62,787 bases of DNA from Tilletiopsis washingtonensis. Lineage: Eukaryota > Basidiomycota > Exobasidiomycetes > Entylomatales. The stretch covers positions 1 through 62,787 of the forward strand of contig NW_020312016.1 of assembly GCF_003144115.1 (NCBI RefSeq). The letters run 5' to 3'. Below are positions 33,764-45,186 of the stretch, piece by piece. Positions within the stretch are counted from its first letter, which is position 1. Each line of letters begins with the position of its first letter. The notes under the pieces are model-generated. The model was not told the DNA's origin, did no database searches, and was given only the letters and a program-made list of their open reading frames with translations. The translations under genes and the position numbers were made by a program.

Positions 33764-34977
33764 CTAGAGCGGAGCAGCGAAGGCGAGCGCAGGTCCACCA
33801 CGCGGGCCGCCGAGCGAACGCGAGGCTGCGGGATGACATGGTCAGACTGAGCGGCGAGGCCGCGACCTCTCGACTCACCACTGGTGCGCGCACCGGGCAC
33901 CTTGGGCTTCGCCTTTGCGCCGCCGCCGCGCGCCCGCTTGCCCGTCAGGCTCTTGCCCTTGTAGAACTCGCCGCCGGGCATGAAGGCCGGGTCCTCGAGG
34001 CCCAGCGGGTCGTCGGTCGTCTTCTTGGGCTTCTTCTTCTGCGCCGGCGCCTCGGCCTTGGCCGCCATGCCGAGCCTGCGCTTAAGGAAGGCGCGTGCCT
34101 TGGCGTCCGGCCGCGCGGTCGGGCCTGATGTCGGCGCAGCGAGACGCTCCTCTCCGTCGGACGCCGCCTCGGACTCGAGCGGCACGAGCGCACGCACGAC
34201 GGTCCGGCCGTCCTTCAGGCGCTTCATCGGCTCGCCGTCGCGGCCGCGCACCACGCCGCCTGCGCGTTTGAGCTGCTCGCGCTCCTCTCTCCGGGCCTCT
34301 CGCGCCGCACGACGCCGCTCCTCGAGCTCCTTTGCGGTTGGTGCGCTGCTCGACGCGCCGCCGAGCGGCTTCTCTGCGGCGAAGACGGAGGCAAAGAGCG
34401 CGGGGTCGAGCCGGCTAGCCGAGCTCGACGGAGCAGAGGACGAAGCAGCGGCATCGTCTAGCGCACCCTCGGCGGCGAACGCCTTGGCTTGCTTCTTCGA
34501 CTTGGACACTGCGGCGGCCTCGCGCGCCTGTGCAGCCCGAGCGCGAGCTGCCTTTTGGCTGGAGAAAGGTGTGTCAGCGGGAGACCATCACTGGTCCCAG
34601 GCGACGTGGACTGGAGCTAGCAAGCCACCATACGCTGCCGTTGAAGGCCGAGTGGCGTCGCACGTAGGACCCTGGACCTGTGTCCTCACAGCACGGTCGC
34701 CCAACCTGCGCCTCGCACGACACATCTCCGCCCTCGCCTTGACTTACCTCTTGATGGCGCTGCGCTCCTCATCCACCCGCTTCGCCACGCTCTCGCGCAC
34801 CGCCTCGTTGCTCTGCGCCTCGGGCGCCTCGTCGCTGTCCTCGTCGTCGCTCTCCTGTGGCAACTGCGCCTTCGTCACGCGCTTCGCCGGCGCATCGAGT
34901 GGTGCGGCATCAAGCGAGAGCTTGCGCGAGGCAGACGGCAGGATGGCAGCAGCATTGCTGCGGCGTGCTGGCGGCAT
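33764..34977 (-). CDS. U3 snoRNA-associated protein, UTP16/BUD21-like
   Basis: Probable nucleolar factor of the small-subunit processome. Exons 34977-34748, 34558-33879 and 33825-33764 give 323 aa. The start MPPARRSNAAAILPS is followed by an acidic block (ESDDEDSDEAPEAQSNEAV) and a basic helix (AIKSQKAARARAAQAREA, formed across intron 1); this SDDEAPE-plus-basic-helix arrangement is the hallmark of the U3_snoRNA_assoc family. The rest is Lys/Arg-rich, with EERRRAAREARREEREQLKR and KKKPKKTTDDPLG, typical of nucleolar proteins. Intron 1 is 189 nt. Intron 2 (33878-33826) is supported by GTGAGT, CTGACC and CGCAG; if it were retained, the frame would run to 33751 instead. Family assignment rests on the N-terminal third only. 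Confidence 0.7.
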
Positions 34978-35254
34978 GGCAGGGAGTGTACGGATCGGGA
35001 GTGGAGATGCGAGCGGATGAGAGGGAAAAGGCGCGAGGCGAGAGGCGCAGAGAGACGCGCGCCAAAAAAGTTCACATCCGCTGCGGCCCGACTCCCGGCG
35101 CGCTGGGCAGCAGGGCGCCGCAAGGTCCAGCCTCCCCTTTCCTCTTCTCACCACAAGCAAGAAGGCGCAGCAAGGACAGTGTATAGTTTACGGATAGGGT
35201 ACGGATGCGCAGCAAAGGATGGAGAGGCTTAAGTTAAGGGTCATCGGCGCCTCG

Positions 35255-38200
35255 TCAGATCGCGTCAAGGCCGTCGAGCGAGTCGCCGTCGGCGTGCGGC
35301 GTGGGCCGCGAGTACGGCAGGCCCTCGCGCCGGCTCCAGCGCTCCGGTCTGCCGGCAGATGATGGAGACAGCGAGAGGCGCGCGGTGCTGGGCGACGAGC
35401 GGCCGCTCGGCGAGCGAGCGTGGCGCGCAAAGTGGCTCGCCGACGGCGGCGCAGAGAGCGGCGTGGCCGGCGGCAAATCCGTCCGCAGCAGCATCAGCGG
35501 CCGCACGCCGCCGGGGCGTGACGCCGGCTGCGGCGACGTCGGGCGAGGCGAGCCCGGAGCAGAGGAGCGCGAGTCGCGCCGACCAGGCTGCGGCGACTCG
35601 AGGCGGCCCGTCAGGAACTTGACGCTCTCGCGGTGCGACTCGAGGCACGCCTGCGTGAGTGCGGCACGCTCGGCGAGCTCGCGGCGCAGCGATGCCTCCT
35701 GCACGAGCAGGTTGTTGATCTCGGACTGAGAGGATGGCTCAGCGGCAAGCGTCAAGGGTCGCATCCTCGTCACTCACCTCCATCGACTGGATGTGCGACA
35801 CGCTCGTCTGCAGCTCGGCGCGCGTGGCAGTCCACGTGTCCTGGCTCGAGGCGACGGCCGTCAAGAAGGAGTCGCTGCTCCCGGCTTCGCTGTCGTTCTC
35901 CTCGTCCACGCCGCGCAGAGAGCGCGCTGGCTCGTGGCCAAACGTCTCGGCGTACGAGCGCTGGGCGTACTCGGTGCCGAACGTGTGGCCGCCGAATGTC
36001 TCGGCGTACGACGCGCGCTCTTCGAAGAAAGACGTGCGCTCGTCAACTGGCGAGACGTGCTCGTCGCTACACGAGAGACCCTCCAGCATGGGCGAGAGCG
36101 TGTCTGCGTCGTACACGTGCGGATTGGCGTAGTACACCGGCGGGTCGGCGTAGATCTCGACGGTGGCAAGTGGGCCTTCGGTCGACGCGGTCGACGCAAG
36201 CGACTCGTCGGCGTAGAGCGGCGCCTCCGTCGTGTGCGAGTGCGACGAGCGCCACGTCGAGTCGCTCGAGCTGCCGCTGCGCAGCTCGCCGTCCTGCATC
36301 TCATCGAGCGAGCTGCCGCTGCGAAGCTCGCTGTCATGCGTATCTTCCGGCGCGGCGTGCCACTGCGCGCTCTCCATTTCCGTCTCGCTCTCGTCAGGCA
36401 GAAAGGTGCGCGTCGGCAAGTCGAAAGACGCCTCCGTCAACGCGCCAAGACTCGGCTGCCAGTTGCCTGGCCCTCGCAAACTCGACTGCTCGGCGTCGAT
36501 GTCGTCAAGCTCCGTCACAAAGTCGGGCCGCTCCGGGGTGCGCGGCAGCGCGGCAGGCGACAGGCGCCCGGGCGTAGAGGTGCTCACGCGCAGGCCTGGC
36601 GACCCGGAAGCGTAGTGCGCCAGTGAGTCTGGCCTCGGCGCGACAGGGCGGACCGATGTCGATGGCAGACTGCCCGAGCGTAAGTTGGCCTGCCTCGACT
36701 GCGCAAGCGACTCGCCCGAGTGCGAGCGAGGCAGCGCCGGCGTGCCACGGAAGTCCTCCTCTTCGGCGGCGTGGCACGTCACGGTGCGGAGACGCTGCCA
36801 CGGGCTCCGTTTGCCGTCCGACATGGCCGTGGGCGGACGACGGCTCGGACGAGTCGGAGCTTGCGCGATGGAGACCGGCTCTGGCGTGGCACGACCTGTC
36901 GGCGGCTTCTCGCTGTCTGCAATTGTGGCAGCACTGCGACGACGGCCCAAATTGCCGATGCCCTCGAGCGTGCCACCCAGCCACGACGATCTCGCCGACG
37001 CTGGCGAAGCAGCACGACGTTGCGGCTTGGCCTCCACCACGCGCGAAAGACGCGCCGGGTCCTTGATGACGAGGACGTCATCTGCATCTGGCGGCATGTG
37101 CGCAAGCGTCGTCGACGGGCTGTACAAGGCCGCTAGCGCTGGCGGGCCAGAGCCGACGCTTGAGGGTGGCGCACCGGAGCTCGCGTTGGAAGTGCGCGGC
37201 GAGCGCGCCTTGAAGCGCCGACTGCTGCGCGAGCCAGTCTCTGTGCGCGAGGAGGCGGAGCCCGAATGGAGACTCGGCTCGGGCCGTCGGACCGGCCAGC
37301 AAAAGTCATTTGGCGCCAGCGTGCGGCCTTGCGTCGACTCGCTGTTCGGCGTCGTGGGCCGCGAACGCCGCCCCTCACTGCTGGACACGGAGAAGCGCGA
37401 CCAAAGCTTGCCGGACGGCGACGGCGAGCGCGCGCGGGACTCGCCGAGCGGCGACGCCGAGTGCGACGACGTGAGCTGGTGGTGGCCCGTCCGGCCAATC
37501 AGCTGCGGATAGTTGGCGGCGGCGTGCGGCAGCTGGCTGCGCCGCGCCTCCTCCTTGTCGACCTCGGACGTGCGGCGCGAAAGCCTCGACAGCAGCTCGG
37601 GCGTGCTCGTGCGCATGGGCAGCGGGATGATCGCATGCGCCGGCGCGTCGAGGACGCAGACAAAGTCAAAGCACACCGTCGGCGTCGTGCCGGCGATGAT
37701 GTCGTGCAGCGTGGCATGCTTGCCGCTGTCGAGCGCGCGAGCCACGACGGCCGGCTGGCGCCAGATGCGCAGCACGAGCGAGTAGCGCGCCTCGAAGCCC
37801 GGCTCGCGCTCCTCGCTGGCGAGCGAGAGCGGCTCGGACGAGAGCTCGTCGCTGCTAAAGACGCGCGAGGGCAGCGCCGGGCCCGCGAGCAGCGCGCGGT
37901 GCAGGATGCTGGCGAGCTTCGAGTCGAGATGCGAGGCGCGGTTGCCGAGCAGTCGCTGGCCCGTCTCGACGCCGTTGAGCTTGAGGCTCGCGAGACTGAG
38001 ATGCGGATTTGCCGACGCCGGAGACTTCGGCGGCGCCAGACACCAGCGCAGCGTATACTGCGCGGCGAGTGTCAGACGAGCCGGACAGCGCAGCTTCGGG
38101 CACGACTCACATCTGTGCCGGGCACGACGTGCACCGTAGCGTAGCTGCCGCGAGCCGTGTGCTGCAGGCTGGCCTCTGACACGACGTGGTGTGTCGATCT

Positions 38201-38260
38201 GGGCGGCCAGCCGGCGCTGCGGTGCGCCTCAAGCCATGCCTCGCCGAGAGCGTGGTGCAT
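35255..38260 (-). CDS. Large Ser-rich protein with C-terminal coiled coil, function unknown
   Basis: Exons 38260-38111, 38057-35778 and 35725-35255 give 966 aa. I do not recognise the family. Residues 1-260 look folded: strand-like stretches (GSYATVHVVPGTD, YTLRWCLAPP, ARYSLVLRIWRQPAVV, VCFDFVCVLDAPAHAII) suggest a beta-rich domain. From about 270 to 790 the chain is disordered, Ser/Pro/Glu/Asp-rich, with many SRSSRR and SPLGES-like phosphorylation-type sites and a run of YAD/YAET tyrosine motifs. Near residue 800 a helix (IQSMESEINNLLVQEASLRRELAERAA), assembled across intron 2, is a predicted coiled coil; the tail is again disordered and ends DSLDGLDAI. An in-frame stop upstream of the ATG supports the start. 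Likely a regulatory scaffold, but this is inference. Confidence 0.75.
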
Positions 38261-38641
38261 GGCGACGGGGTGGTGGAGTGAGAGACCGCAACGTCGGCGC
38301 TGCGGTGCTCTTCAGGGCGCCCTCTTTGCCGCCTGCGTAGACTGGCGCTGGACAAGGAGGTGTCATCAAGCCTTCGGCGCGGCGGCTCACCAGCGTCTTG
38401 CTCGCCTCATCCGCAGCAGGCACGCATGCAGTGTCGGGCTCTGCGATTCACCTGGCGCGCTTTCGAAGCACTCTCTCGCAGCCATCGAGCTCAGGAGGCA
38501 AGCCGCCGTCCTGGGCGGCGTCCGGAGTGCTGCGGCGGGACACTCGCCGGCCAGCGCAGAGACGAATGAGAAAGCATCGTGCCATTGCAGCCCGCCTGCC
38601 CGGTGCCGCTCTGTTGGAGCGCAGCTCGGCGGCTCCGGCCC
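38261..38641. other. Intergenic region
   Basis: Upstream of the Ser-rich gene. On the minus strand a GTGAGC donor at about 38390 and an ACGCAG acceptor at about 38336 could form a 5'-leader intron. The sequence immediately upstream of the ATG is closed by an in-frame TGA, so it does not extend the protein. No separate gene is seen. Confidence 0.35.
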
Positions 38642-39670
38642 CTAGGAAGGCTGCTTGAACAGCTTGCTGACGTACAAGGCCTCCTTGCAGTCGCCCTCCT
38701 TCTTCTGCGCCTCCTTGTACGCCGGCTCCGCGGCGCAGCGCTCCAGCCACTTCTGGATCTCCGGACCCACGGCGAGGCCCAGCTTCTCACGCCATGCCGC
38801 GCTGCGTGCTCCGGTCATCGCCGCGAACATCTCGAGGCCGAAGATGTTGCAGATCTATGCACAGAAGCGTGAGCGACGGATGAGAGTGCCGGCGGAGGAG
38901 AGCAAGAAGATGGCCTCATCAAGCGCTCGCCCCATGCGCCGCACGGGCCCCTCTATCGGCCACTCACATCCGCGGGGCCGATGCCGCCGCCAAGCAGCGA
39001 GCCGCCGTTGGCACGCAGCGTGCGCTCGATGTACTCGATGTCGACCTTAAGGCCGCGCGCGATGATGGCCTCCTGGCTGCGGCGGGCGTCAGCATTGCAG
39101 ATCCGAGCGTGTCGCACGCAGCACGCACGCCGAGCTGCCGTCGTCGGTGAGCACGCCGGCGCGGTTGGCGTAGTGGAGCGGCATGAGGTGCAGCATGAAC
39201 GACGCCTCGGAGAAGTGCAGCCAGAAGCTCAGCTCCTGCGCCTGCTGCGTCTTGGCGGCAATGTCGACGCCGCCGTAGTGCGCGAGCAGGTACTGGAAGA
39301 TGGCGCCCGTCTCGGAGATGACGAGCTCGCCGTCGGTCAGCACGGGCGAGCGCGCCAGCGGGTGCACCGCCGCCAGGCCCTTGCCGGAGAAGGCCGCATC
39401 GACGCCGAGCCGCGTCTTGGGGTCGCGGGCGTAGTGCTTGATCTCGTAGGGCGCTGCGCAGGGGTCAGGCGAGGCGGCGAGTGCCAAGCATGGAGCGGCA
39501 GCTCACTGTTGAGCGTCTCAAGCAGCCTGCGGGCGAGAGCGGAGTGAGTGCGAGAGCGCAGGCGGCGCGTGCGCGGCAGCATGCAGATGCAGGGGCTGCA
39601 GCATGCGCTGACGAGCTCACCACAGCACACGGATGGAGCGCGACGCCTCGAGGTGGTGCAGAGTGAGCAT
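38642..39670 (-). CDS. Glutathione S-transferase
   Basis: Conjugates glutathione to electrophiles; cytosolic. Five exons: 39670-39621, 39526-39507 (20 nt), 39453-39129, 39076-38968, 38854-38642, giving 238 aa. The thioredoxin-like N-domain begins MLTLHHLEASRSIRVLWLLE, where the two Ser and the RVLW turn are typical of fungal GST/Ure2-type enzymes. SPVLTDGELVISETGAIFQYL carries the conserved cis-Pro and the SETGAI glutathione gamma-glutamyl contact. The all-helical C-domain includes GGSLLGGGIGPAD and WLERCAAEPAYKEA. The 20-nt exon 2 encodes only LLETLN and parts of flanking codons, but it is needed to keep the frame. Length is normal (220-250 aa). The substrate class is not predictable. Confidence 0.88.
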
Positions 39671-40015
39671 GCTAGAAGGCTGCGGATGGATGATGGTCTG
39701 ACGGACAGGAGCACGCAGCGACCTCAGACGCTGCATGCTGCCCCACGCAGATCACCGTGGTGGAGGCGGGAGGCATGCATGCATGCATGTGTGCGTGCTC
39801 GGCAAAGCCGGCACATGCCAAAGGCCGATCTCGCTGCGTTGGGCCGCTGCAGCGCGCGAAGGCGTGACAGGCAGCTTTGCTGCAGCGGCAGCGCAACGTC
39901 CCACTCAGCCTCTCACCACCGCCACACGCCGCGCAAGACCGTGCCCAAATGTAGCATTGACCATACACAGCGTACCTCGCCAGTTGTCGCCCTGCGCAAC
40001 CGCCTTGCGCTCGCC
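39671..40015. other. Intergenic region
   Basis: Promoter side of the GST gene and 3' side of the next minus-strand gene. Contains a short (TGCA)n run, GCATGCATGCATGCATG, at about 39775-39791. Nothing else is identified. Confidence 0.4.
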
Positions 40016-40630
40016 TCAGCGCGCAAAGAACGGCGGCGGCGCCGCACGCTCGGCAAAGACGACGTCGGAGAGGCCCTGCACCGTGTTCTCGACGACCTGC
40101 AGGCGCAGCTCGAGGTCCTGCTGCTTCTCCAGCTGCGCCTCGGCCTGCTTGCTGCTGGCGCCAGCGCCGATGCCGAGCTGCTGGACCACGCCGCTGCCGC
40201 GCTCGAGCGCCAGCACGCGCTCGCGCAGCGCGTGGTTCTCGCCCGCCAGCTGGTCGATGCAGCTCTCGAAGAAGAGACGCAGCTTCTGCAGCTCGTCGCT
40301 GCTGCCCTTGGCCTGCGTGCGCGCCTGGCGCAGACGGTGCAGCCGCTCGCTGACGTCCTGCCGCGCGTACAGCAGGCGCGTGACGGCCTTGTGCGGCGGC
40401 TCCTCGCTCATGTACTCCTCCATCTCGCGCAGGCTGCAGCGAAGCGAGCGTCAGCGAGCTGCCGGCAGCGCTGGCTCTGCGGAAGGCAGCCATCTCCTTG
40501 TGCACTGTGCTCACTGCACTCACTGCACGCTGAGGGTGTCGTACGCCGTCTCGAGCTCGGCGATCTCCATGCGCGGGCAGCGCTCGATGATCTCGCGCGC
40601 GTACGCCTTGGCCGCCCGCACCGCTCGCAT
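40016..40630 (-). CDS. Short coiled-coil protein, unknown
   Basis: Exons 40630-40524 and 40433-40016, joined through a 90-nt intron whose junction gives SVH-LRE, encode 174 aa. Almost the whole protein is predicted helical: AAKAYAREIIERCPRMEIAE, KAVTRLLYARQDVSERLHRL, DELQKLRLFFESCIDQLAGE, ALRERVLALERG and KQQDLELRLQVVENTVQGL show heptad-like spacing of Leu/Val. The first Met (MRAVRAAK) is the only one at the head of the reading frame that leaves the helix intact. No localisation signal or catalytic motif is seen. Proteins of this size and form are often subunits of tethering or kinetochore complexes, but no family could be named. Confidence 0.65.
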
Positions 40631-41572
40631 GGTGATGGAAGGAATGGTGAAGCGCGGTGGGTGTCGCGTGGCAGGCGTGGCCGTGAAATGTGAGTCTTGA
40701 GCTGGGAGGAAGGCGGCGGTGTGCTCGTGGTCGCTTTCCAGGCTTGAGCTCAGCGCTGATCTCAAGTACGGCGGCATCAGGCGGCGTGGCCCATGCATCA
40801 GGGCGGCATTGCCGGCTCATTGCACCCCTGCAGCGCCGTCGAGGTACATTCACTGCGCCCGTCGCTCGAAGCGGGGCGGCCGCGCTTCTCGAGGAAGTGA
40901 CCCCTGAGTCTGCGGCGCGCCGCCGTGGAAGATCTCAGGGGCTCTCCGAGCAGACATTCATCAGCTGCGCTGCCGCTTCGAGAGGCCTCAAAGCTCGGCC
41001 GTCTCTCAGCCGAATCATCTAGGCGAAGATGCGGGGTGCAAGACGTCGCACAAAGAGGCGGTTACCACCCCGCAATGCACTTGCAGAAGCCGACCATGGC
41101 GTTGGGTGCGGCCTCGGCAGCGTAAGCAGTGCAACTGCCGCTTGGCAGCTTGGGGCTGACCGCATGGTCCCGAGGGCTGTGCTGAAGGTGAGACTGATCA
41201 ATGACGACCACGTGCAAGCACGAGGCGGCACCCGGAGGATGCAGATGATAAGCCAACGCCGGTCGAGGAAGACACGACGGACTGCGGGCCGCGCGGAGAG
41301 CCGGCCGCCGAGCGTTGCGTGGGAGCACCGCGCTGCGAGCACGCCGCCAAGCCTGCGCCATCCTCTCTCTGCCTGCCTCGGACGGCTTCAAGAGATCTGG
41401 CAGCCGTGTTCGCGTCGAGCCATGCTGCAGCTGCGGCTGAGCAGCACACTACAGCCTGGACATGGGCTCGCGCCTGGCTTATCGGCCGCGAGCACGCACT
41501 TAAGAAGCGACGCCTCGGCCCTGACGAAGCAGCCGGCACCACCGTCTCTTCCTCACCACACCTCCGCACGGC
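40631..41572. other. Intergenic region, divergent promoters
   Basis: Lies between the divergent starts of the coiled-coil gene and the FAD monooxygenase. No gene or RNA is supported; open frames on both strands (for example 41029-41712 plus) are composition artefacts that run into the monooxygenase exon out of frame. Confidence 0.35.
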
Positions 41573-43083
41573 ATGCCTGCTACCACGCTCGCCTGGCGTC
41601 CGCTCAACGTTGCCATCGTCGGCGGCGGCATCGGTGGCCTCGCCGCCGCCGTCGCACTGCGCCGCGAGGGCCACGCGTGCACCATCTACGAGCGTCGCTC
41701 TGCAGCCGGTGAAGTCGGCGCGTCGCTGTCCTGCGCCGCGAATGGCGCACGCTGGCTCAAGGCCTGGGACGTCGACACGGCCGCCGGCAAGCCCGTCACG
41801 CTCCTCAAGCTCACCATGCGCGAGTGGCAGAGCGGCGACGTGCGTGCCGAGTACGACCTGAAGGGATACAAGAGCGAATGGGGATGCGAGTACGCGATGT
41901 GAGCATAGGTTCCGCCCGCAAGCGCAGGCCCTTATTGACGAGGGGCCGCCAGGTACCACCGCCAGGACATGCATGCGATGCTCCTGGACGCAGCGACCTC
42001 TCCAGACGGCGCTGGTCCGCCCGCCAAGCTTCTGACCGGCTACACGCTCGTCTCCCTCGACGCCGCCGCCGGCTCCGCCAGCTTCGCCAACGGCGAGCAC
42101 ATCAGCGCCGACATGATCATCGGCAGCGACGGCATCCCCCCGGCCCTGCGCTCGGCGCTCGGCATCGTGCCCGACTCGCGCCCGGCGCCGCAGACGTGCT
42201 ACCGCTGCAATGTCTCGCGCGAGGAGGTCGAGGCGCTCGGCCTGGCTTGGGCCAACGATCCCGCCATCCAATTCTGGGGTGGCTATCCGGGCGTGCCTGG
42301 CCTCAGCCAGGTGAGATGCTTCGACCCGCATTCACTCTTCAGCACTAACGCCAGTGTGGCAATACTACAAGATCGTCATGTCGCCGTGCGCAGGCGGCGA
42401 GATCCTCAGGTGAGTCGCACAGCGTGTCGGACGCCCAGCGCTCCTCACGCTCGCTGCAGCTTCTACTGCTTCATGCCCACGGAGCAGTCCAACCACCACG
42501 AGGAGGGCTTCACGTGGGGCGAGGCAGCCATCGACGACCTGCTTGCGGGCCAGTACGCCACGCTGGACCCGCGCGTCGTCACTCTGCTGCGCGCGTCCAT
42601 CGAGCGCCGCCCCTGGGTGCTCTTCGTGCACCAGCCGTACCCGTTCTGGTCGCAGGGCCGCGCCACGCTGCTCGGCGATGCGGCGCACCCGATGATGCCG
42701 CACCAGTCGCAGGGCGCGTGCCAGGCACTTGAGGACGCCGCGGCGCTCGGCCTCATCTTCTCGCGCAAGCACGCCGAAGCCGGCCTCACGACTGACATTG
42801 TCAAGGGCCTCGCGCTGTACGAGCAGGTGCGCAAGCCTCGCGCCACTAAAGTTCAGGATGCCAGTGCTCGCGCGTGAGTGCAGGCGCGGCCCGTTCAACA
42901 CGCCTTGCTCACCCCATCGTCAGCCTGGAGGACCTCAACGAGCGCATCGGCTTCAGCAGCCTGGCGCCCAACGAGCCTGCGGGCCGCAAGGACAAGCTCA
43001 CGGTTGCCGAGATGAACCGCTACGACATGGCGGCCGACATCGACGAGCGCGTGGCTGCCCTGCTCCAAGCTGCCGCGGCCTGA
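41573..43083 (+). CDS. FAD-dependent monooxygenase (salicylate-hydroxylase-like)
   Basis: Flavin-dependent aromatic hydroxylase family; would use NAD(P)H and O2. Five exons: 41573-41898, 41953-42310, 42372-42409, 42460-42873, 42924-43083, giving 431 aa, the normal size. The dinucleotide fold is at the N-terminus (VAIVGGGIGGLAAAVALRR, acidic ERR at the end of strand 2), DMIIGSDGIPPALR is the middle DG motif, and LLGDAAHPMMPHQSQGA is the FAD ribityl-binding GD motif. Exon 3 is only 38 nt. Its acceptor is the AAG at 42369-42371, chosen because the nearer CAG lies too close to a CACTAAC branch site and would shift the frame. All cofactor motifs are intact. Substrate unknown; related fungal enzymes act on salicylate and similar aromatics. 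Confidence 0.88.
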
Positions 43084-43100
43084 TGGCAGGCAACGTCATT

Positions 43101-44742
43101 TCATGCGTCGCACTTGGCCCACTCCTCGTTTGAGTTTACGAATGCGAGCGCCTTGTGGACGACGTCGACGGCACAGAGGCCCTGAGCGGCGCGTGCGTCC
43201 GGACGCGGGCACCACGAGGCGCCGCGCGGGCTCTGCACGGCGCCGTTGGCGCGCACGCGGAGGTACGGCGAGCGGCTGCCGGCGCACGAGAGCTTCTCAA
43301 AGGTGATCTTGCCCTGCAGCGGGCCGATCTGCGAGAAGACCCAGCGGTGCGGAGCACGCTCGGCGTGGAAGTCCGTCGAGAGCTTTGGCCCGTCAAAGAG
43401 GCCAAAGGCGGCGGCAATCGGACCGATGTCTAGCGAAGTGTCAGTGCTGGGCTGGAGGAGAGGCGGCTTCAGCGACTCACTGTTGTCGTGCGTGCCGTCG
43501 AAGAACACGCGCGTGTGGTCCGGCACCGGGAAGGTCTGCCGAGCGAGCGAGTCAGCAGGCTGCTCTGGCCGTCAAGATGCGAGAAGGGCTCACCGCGGAC
43601 GAGCCGTCGAGCGTCGAGTTCAGGCTGGCGCCCGGCGCTGGCAGACGTGACTCGAAGCGCGCAAACAGCTCGCGGATCCAGCCCTCGCCGAGGGCCTTGA
43701 AGAACGGGTTGCCGTAGCCGGCGCCGTAGTACTTGCCGGCGTCGTTGGCGTAGCCGTAGATGCTCCACTCGTTGTCGCGGAAGATGCCGCACCACGGACT
43801 GATGCGCCCGCCGTCGAGGCGCAGCTGGCCGTCGACGACGCTGGCGCGGCCGAGCGTCTCGAACGAGCACAGATTGCCGATGTTCAGCACGTCTGTGTAC
43901 GTGAGGTTCACGGCGCCGGCGCCCGCCCGCTGCAGCACCTCTTGCAGGCGTGCGCCAATCGTCGGGAGCACCGTCGAGTTGCCGTAGCGCGCCTGCGCGC
44001 CGTCCTCGCCTTGGCTGGCCGGGAGGTTGTTCTCCGCCGTGCACGTGCTCACGTCGAGCGTGTTGTTCTTGCCGGGGAGCTCGGAGATGTCGAGGTCTGT
44101 CTGCGGCAGGTTCGGCGCGTTGCGCACCTGGTCCGAAGTGGAAATGTTGCCTGTCGGGAACGGGTGTCCCTCAAAGCCGAGGCGCCAGTAGCGCGCCGTG
44201 AGGATCACGCGGTCGTTGCCGCTGGCGACGTCGCCGGAGCCGCGAACGAAGGGCGTGCTGCGTGCGAGCTCGGGGTACGTGGCGGCGGCCGTCTTGCCCG
44301 AATACCAGGCCTGCAGCGCGCCGTAGGGCACGAGCGACGACGTCTCCTTCTGCAGCTGGGCGTCGAGGATGAAGGCCATCTCGGGCGGCACACGCTGGGC
44401 CGTCTTGAGCGACGCCTGCAGCTTGGTGACGGTCGCCTTTGCACGCTTGAGCGCGCCGTCGGTGAAGTGCCGGGCGCCGTGGCGCTCGAGGGTGCTGACG
44501 ACGTCGACCTTGCAGCCGGGCGGCGCCATCTGGCTGTCATGGCCGACGAGGTAGCGCGGGCTGTACTGGCCCATCTGCTGGAAGATGTGCGGCGGCAGGC
44601 CAGCGTGCAGCGCCCGGTCGCCGTCGACATCGCCGATGCGCTGCGCCTGCACCAGCGGCAGCTGTGCGGCGGCCACGAGGCTCACGACCAGGGTCAGGAG
44701 TGTGCAGAGCTGCATCGTAAAGAGCTTGAGTGGTGGCTGCAT
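43101..44742 (-). CDS. Secreted histidine acid phosphatase (phytase-like)
   Basis: Releases phosphate from phytate or other phosphomonoesters outside the cell. Exons 44742-43594, 43535-43481 and 43429-43101 give 510 aa. A signal peptide is clear: MQLCTLLTLVVSLVAAAQLPLVQAQ begins at the second Met (44715). The catalytic RHGARH is at about 87-92 and the proton donor HD in DGTHDN at about 399-400, both at the spacing usual for histidine acid phosphatases. Several N-x-S/T sequons (NIS, NNT, NST, NLT) and eight or more Cys fit a secreted glycoprotein. A TATAAAG lies at 44772-44766 on the minus strand, only about 24 bp from the first ATG but about 50 bp from the second, so the second Met is the more likely start. 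Phytase versus general acid phosphatase cannot be settled. Confidence 0.88.
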
Positions 44743-44765
44743 CGTCGCAGGCTCGGTGTGGCTCT

Positions 44766-44772
44766 CTTTATA
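44766..44772 (-). promoter_or_regulatory. TATA box of the phosphatase gene
   Basis: TATAAAG followed by AGAGCCAC on the minus strand, about 50 bp upstream of the Met that opens the signal peptide. The next gene upstream has CATAAAGAGCCAC at a similar place, so the two promoters share a core-like element. Confidence 0.55.
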
Positions 44773-45186
44773 CCTCGCGGCCCGGCGCCCGGCGTCCGCA
44801 AGACATGCGCACGTCTAGTGGTGGTGTGCCCGGCGAAGAGCAGCACGGACGCAGACCGCAAGGCGACTCTGCGTCTGGCAGTCGCCGGGCGTCTTGAGGA
44901 GCTGCAGGGCTCTGCACGTCTGGACGATGGAAGGGTGAGCGAGCGCGCCGCGTGCGGCGCCGAGCCGCCGGCGGCGCACCCTTGGCGCCGCCTCGCCGGC
45001 GGCATCCTTCTTTCGCCCGCGCGCCTCCGGCGTGCCTGCATGCGAAGCGCGACGCGAACGTGCGCTCGGGGCATCGCCGCCGTAGCTTCCGCCTCACACA
45101 TTTCCGAGCGGCCGAGCTCGCGGCAGTCATCGTCAAGGCACGTCGTTGCAAGTCATGATAGGGGTTGAGAGGCGGCAGACGTAAGA
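44773..45186. other. Intergenic region between two minus-strand genes
   Basis: Upstream promoter region of the phosphatase gene and 3' side of the GH36 gene. Open frames on both strands have no features. No conserved element other than the TATA box at 44766-44772 was recognised. Confidence 0.35.

Noticed and set aside
39775-39791. (TGCA)n run as a regulatory element
   Set aside because: A short palindromic simple repeat with no positional link to a start codon; nothing supports a function.
42346-42354. The nearer CAG acceptor in the FAD monooxygenase intron 2
   Set aside because: Using the CAG after CACTAACGC shifts the frame and lies too close to the branch site. The AAG ending at 42371 keeps phase and yields IVMSPCAGGEIL.
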